Below are positions 60,848 to 64,000 of a DNA stretch of 64,000 nucleotides, piece by piece; the stretch's first letter is position 1, and every line of letters starts with the position of its first letter. Under the pieces are notes generated by a model. It made no database searches. It had not been told where the DNA came from and saw only the letters and a program-made list of their open reading frames with translations. The position numbers were made by a program, and so were the translations under genes. Source of the DNA: Singulisphaera acidiphila DSM 18658 (GTDB lineage: Bacteria > Planctomycetota > Planctomycetia > Isosphaerales > Isosphaeraceae); assembly GCF_000242455.2 (NCBI RefSeq), contig NC_019892.1:7822744-7886743 (forward strand). The letters run 5' to 3'.

Positions 60848-63800
60848 TCAGGCCTCGGCGGTTTCTGTGCTGGAAGCGACGGGGAGTTGCCTTTTTTGCA
60901 ACTGCCGCCGGATCGTGGCCAGCCAGTCGTCGGTGGGGAGGCCGTAGGGACGGAACTTCTCGAGTCGTCCTTCTTCCTCACTGAAGAAGAGCGCGCGGTG
61001 GGCACCAAGCTTTCCCGCTGCAGGAGAGTCGATCAACGTGCTGGAATCGTTGGCGCTCATCTGGAAGAGGACGCGAACCTCGAACTCACGCAAGGACTGA
61101 CGGTCGAAGGTCCGGTTCAAGTTATTGAGGCTGTCGCACCAGACGATCGTGTGGACCCCCACCGGAGGCCCCTCGCGAAGGATGTTGACGAAGAGCTTCG
61201 AGGGGGGGGTCGCCTTTTCCTCGCCGTAGCGCGAGAAGCCGAAATCATCATCCCCCTTCCGCAGGTCGCGAAACCGCTGAAGGTCGTTGACGATCAGATA
61301 GATGACGGGGGCTTCCCCGGCCTCCTTCTGGCGACGCTCGACCTCGGCCGCGAGTTCGCCGATCACGGTGGCCAGGTCGCGCCAGGCGACGTCTCTCACG
61401 GCATGCGGGAGCACGCCATCGAGCCGACTGAGCAAACCCGCATTCCTGGAGTCAGCCGGGGTGCCATCGAAGAGGTAGAACTGAACGCCTTGGGCACCGT
61501 CGGCCGGCCCATGTTGGGCAGCGAGACTGATCACGGCCGTCGAAATCATCCCCAAGGCCGCGGCATCGTTCTGCCCGACGATCAGGAGGTTGCTCCCGCT
61601 CTGAGGCCGGAAGACAGCCGCCGTCGGGTCTTTGATCGCGATCGCGTCGCCGAGCCAGGCATAGTCGGCCTTGGGAGGCTCAGGCCAGGCCGGCGCGTGC
61701 AGGAGTCGGCCGAGGAGGTGATTCTGGGCCGCGACCGCAGGAAGGTTCCCCTCGAAGACGATCTGCGAGACGGGCGGCCGATTCTGATCGTCGGCCATTT
61801 TCTTGATCGTCCTGAGATACTCCTCGCGACGCTCGTCGGGAAGCCAGACGACCTGAAAGAAGTTGTTCCCTTCAACCATGCCGTTGGCATCGTTGTAGAT
61901 CGCCTCGCCCGGCCTGGTCAGTAGGCGAGCAGCCGAGTTGTCGTCGCTCAAGATCAGGTGGGCGTCCGACTCGCTGCACTGAAGCGCGACCCGGACCGCC
62001 ATCTGGCCCAGCGTGCTCCGCGCCAAGGAGAAGGCGCCCCCCAAAGTCTGCGAGCCCAGGTGCACGTGGATCCCAAACGCACGTCCCTGGCGCACCAGGC
62101 GATCGAGCAAGAGGGCCGTGTCCTGGGCGATCTTGTCGTCCTCGACGAAGAATTCCTGGAATTCATCGACGATCAGCAAGACCCGAGGGAGCGGAGGTTG
62201 ACCGTCCAACTGGCGATACCCGTTCAGGTCCTGAACGCCGAGGTCGCGGAACTGGTCGCCCCGGTGCTTGAGTTCGCCGTCGAGGCGCTGAAGGACGCTC
62301 AGGCCGAACTCGCGTTCGCTCTCCACGGCGATGACGCGAGCATGGGGCAACTGGAGCGTGGCATAGACCTTGAACTCAACGCCCTTCTTGAAGTCGATCA
62401 GATAGAGTTCGAGCTCGTCCGGGCTGTAGCGGAGTGCCGCGTTCGTAATCAAGGCATGGAGCAAGGTGGATTTGCCCGACCCCGTCTTGCCCGCGATGAG
62501 AACGTGCTGAGAGGTTCCGCGACCGAGCCGGAGATGTTGCAGCTTGGTGGCCCCTGCCCGGCCCAGGGGAACGTCGATCCCCTTGGCGCTGCTGCTGGTC
62601 CAATAGTCCTCGGGGGCCGGGGCGATGAACTCGAACGGGACCTCGACGCGGTTAGCGTCGCGAGCGCGGTCGCCGACCACGTGCAAAAGCTTCGTGAACG
62701 TCTCGGGATCAGGCGGCGCATCGAGTTTGACCGGGAACTTCGAAAATTCGGAATCCTTCCACTGGAGTCGCCCCTCCCTCCAGTTGAGATTCATGCACAG
62801 CGACTCGAGATCCTTGAGCTGGCAACCCGACGGAAGCGGCTGTTTGATATCGACGGAGATCAGCGTATAGACGCCGCAACGGGCACCGCTGCTGGCGATG
62901 CTCATGAGCCGTCGCGCGGCCGATTCGTTGAAGTTCGCGGGGAAATTCGCCACCACCAGCACGCGGAACGGCTCGGCGACTTCACCAGCGTGAATGTTAT
63001 ACTCTTCAATCGTTTTGAATTCGTTGCGCAAGTATTTCTGAATTACGTTTTCCATGTGCGCCTGGAGGTCGGCCAGGCGTTGCTCGATGTGGGGCGTCTC
63101 GGTCCAGATCCGGCTATTGACAAGCAACTCGTGGTAGTCGCCCAGGTGCATGAAAGCCGCGTAGTTCTCACCGAGTCCGACGGGGTCGATGATGGTGAAG
63201 CGGACCTTACCGGCGGGAAGCGACGTCAGATAGCGAAGCATCATCGCTTGCAGGACCCGCGCAGCCTCGGCCTTGCCGGCATCATGAACCTTGAGAAGAA
63301 TCGACCCCTCAGCAGGGAACGAGAGTAAGGCGGGCAGAGTGAAGCGGGTGGGGCCGTCCGGCTTCAAACGAGGGTCGCTGGAAACTCCCTGGGGGATCTG
63401 AGCGAGATCAAATTCAAACTCCCCGAACCGAAGCGCAGGGGGAACGGCCGTGGGAGGTTCCCAGCGGGCCGGATCGATCTGGTGCCAGTCGAGGAAGAGT
63501 TGGCGGCAGACCTCATTGACCTCGGCGACCGTCGCCTGGACCTCGGCCAACCCCGCTTTCCAACGGTCGACAAGCTGCTTCCAGGCCTTGGCGTAAGCCT
63601 CTTGCGTTGACTCCATCTCGAGTCGATGGTTCGTCCGAAGTTGAGTGGTATCGCGTTCAAGCCGTTCCTTGAGGTCGGCAAGGCGGCGTGGATAGCGTTC
63701 GTCAGCCTGCTGCAACGTCTCGGCGTAGCGGGCTTCGCTCGCTTTGAGGAGCGGAGGGTATTTCTCCTCAGCCTGACTCGTCTCTCGTTCGCGACGCTGC

Positions 63801-64000
63801 TCGCTCTCGGCCGAGAGTCTCGAGAACTTCTCGTCGGCCGCCAGCGTATCGGACTCGCGTCGTTCCTCGACCTCCACCTTATGACGCTCAAAGGCCGCGT
63901 TGACCCAGTTCTGGCCCTGGAGCGCGTAGGCGTCCGCCTCGTCAAGGGACCGGCGAAAGGGGGGGTAATATCGGCCGACCTGACGCTTGGCCACGGTGGC
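60848..64000 (-). CDS. FtsK/EssC-like ATPase with long N-terminal coiled coil (5' end probably outside window)
   Basis: The frame is open through the window edge. A GTG at 63994 is the last possible internal start, but the gene probably begins beyond. Visible part: basic start, then about 150 residues of charged coiled coil (SLDEADAYALQGQNWVNAAF onward). A mixed domain (about 190-480) leads to an FtsK/SpoIIIE ATPase with Walker A VLIAGKTGSGKSTLLHALIT (about 505) and Walker B RVLLIVDEFQEFFVED. A second ATPase-like module at about 800 has a degenerate P-loop (NLLIVGQNDAAALGMI). Tandem modules with a decayed second site recall EssC of type VII secretion, but no FHA domain or membrane segment is seen. 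It may be a cytoplasmic DNA or protein translocase. Confidence 0.85.
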   Translation of the reverse strand, partial: ATVAKRQVGRYYPPFRRSLDEADAYALQGQNWVNAAFERHKVEVEERRESDTLAADEKFSRLSAESEQRRERETSQAEEKYPPLLKASEARYAETLQQADERYPRRLADLKERLERDTTQLRTNHRLEMESTQEAYAKAWKQLVDRWKAGLAEVQATVAEVNEVCRQLFLDWHQIDPARWEPPTAVPPALRFGEFEFDLAQIPQGVSSDPRLKPDGPTRFTLPALLSFPAEGSILLKVHDAGKAEAARVLQAMMLRYLTSLPAGKVRFTIIDPVGLGENYAAFMHLGDYHELLVNSRIWTETPHIEQRLADLQAHMENVIQKYLRNEFKTIEEYNIHAGEVAEPFRVLVVANFPANFNESAARRLMSIASSGARCGVYTLISVDIKQPLPSGCQLKDLESLCMNLNWREGRLQWKDSEFSKFPVKLDAPPDPETFTKLLHVVGDRARDANRVEVPFEFIAPAPEDYWTSSSAKGIDVPLGRAGATKLQHLRLGRGTSQHVLIAGKTGSGKSTLLHALITNAALRYSPDELELYLIDFKKGVEFKVYATLQLPHARVIAVESEREFGLSVLQRLDGELKHRGDQFRDLGVQDLNGYRQLDGQPPLPRVLLIVDEFQEFFVEDDKIAQDTALLLDRLVRQGRAFGIHVHLGSQTLGGAFSLARSTLGQMAVRVALQCSESDAHLILSDDNSAARLLTRPGEAIYNDANGMVEGNNFFQVVWLPDERREEYLRTIKKMADDQNRPPVSQIVFEGNLPAVAAQNHLLGRLLHAPAWPEPPKADYAWLGDAIAIKDPTAAVFRPQSGSNLLIVGQNDAAALGMISTAVISLAAQHGPADGAQGVQFYLFDGTPADSRNAGLLSRLDGVLPHAVRDVAWRDLATVIGELAAEVERRQKEAGEAPVIYLIVNDLQRFRDLRKGDDDFGFSRYGEEKATPPSKLFVNILREGPPVGVHTIVWCDSLNNLNRTFDRQSLREFEVRVLFQMSANDSSTLIDSPAAGKLGAHRALFFSEEEGRLEKFRPYGLPTDDWLATIRRQLQKRQLPVASSTETAEA

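Noticed and set aside
60767..63328. Plus-strand frames of 385 and 456 codons
   Set aside because: Antisense to the FtsK/EssC-like gene, whose Walker motifs prove the minus strand is coding.

Overview
The window looks like a chromosome segment of a high-GC planctomycete, most likely of the Isosphaeraceae/Singulisphaera type. The evidence is a DUF1559 protein with a prepilin-type N-terminus, a DUF1501/DUF1800 pair, an M56/BlaI pair, bifunctional HldE, and many proteins without a recognised family. This is inference from gene families; no search was run.

Layout. 1-8.2 kb: the end of a sugar-phosphate isomerase, hldE, two overlapping genes for membrane-anchored coiled-coil proteins, a frameshifted small lipoprotein gene and a DUF1559 gene. 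8.5-14.3 kb: a complete rRNA operon on the minus strand (16S-23S-5S) with promoter, two boxA-like sites, a terminator-like hairpin in the spacer and a strong terminator after 5S. 14.5-26 kb: chromosomal genes for a VWA protein, TerC-type membrane protein, two paralogous TPR proteins (one with SEC-C), hisI, a class V aminotransferase followed by serA (serine synthesis), and an aldehyde dehydrogenase.

26.28-46.26 kb: a 19,978-bp island. It is bounded by an 8-bp direct repeat (GGAAAAAG) and by the outer inverted repeats of two same-orientation copies of one insertion sequence. It splits an MmcQ/YjbR-like gene: the N-terminal half lies at 46.49 kb and the C-terminal half at 26.12 kb. The island is a patchwork of IS200, IS66, IS701, ISAs1, IS630 and IS5-type elements, a MITE and a 261-bp hairpin-rich repeat. 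Between these lies AT-richer cargo: two paralogous cysteine-rich exported proteins, a three-gene cluster (small membrane protein, membrane-anchored C39-like peptidase, DUF1573 lipoprotein), a membrane-anchored exported protein and an acyltransferase. This cargo is the best candidate for an undescribed system, possibly maturation or display of disulfide-rich exported proteins.

46.3-64 kb: chromosomal backbone again, with tRNA-dihydrouridine synthase, a THUMP-like methyltransferase, IS701 remnants, a Ski2-like helicase, a parD antitoxin gene cut by an IS fragment, DUF1501 and DUF1800 genes, an M56 sensor peptidase with its BlaI repressor and operator region, and an FtsK/EssC-like ATPase with a long coiled coil that runs off the window edge. 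No tRNA gene or CRISPR array was seen.
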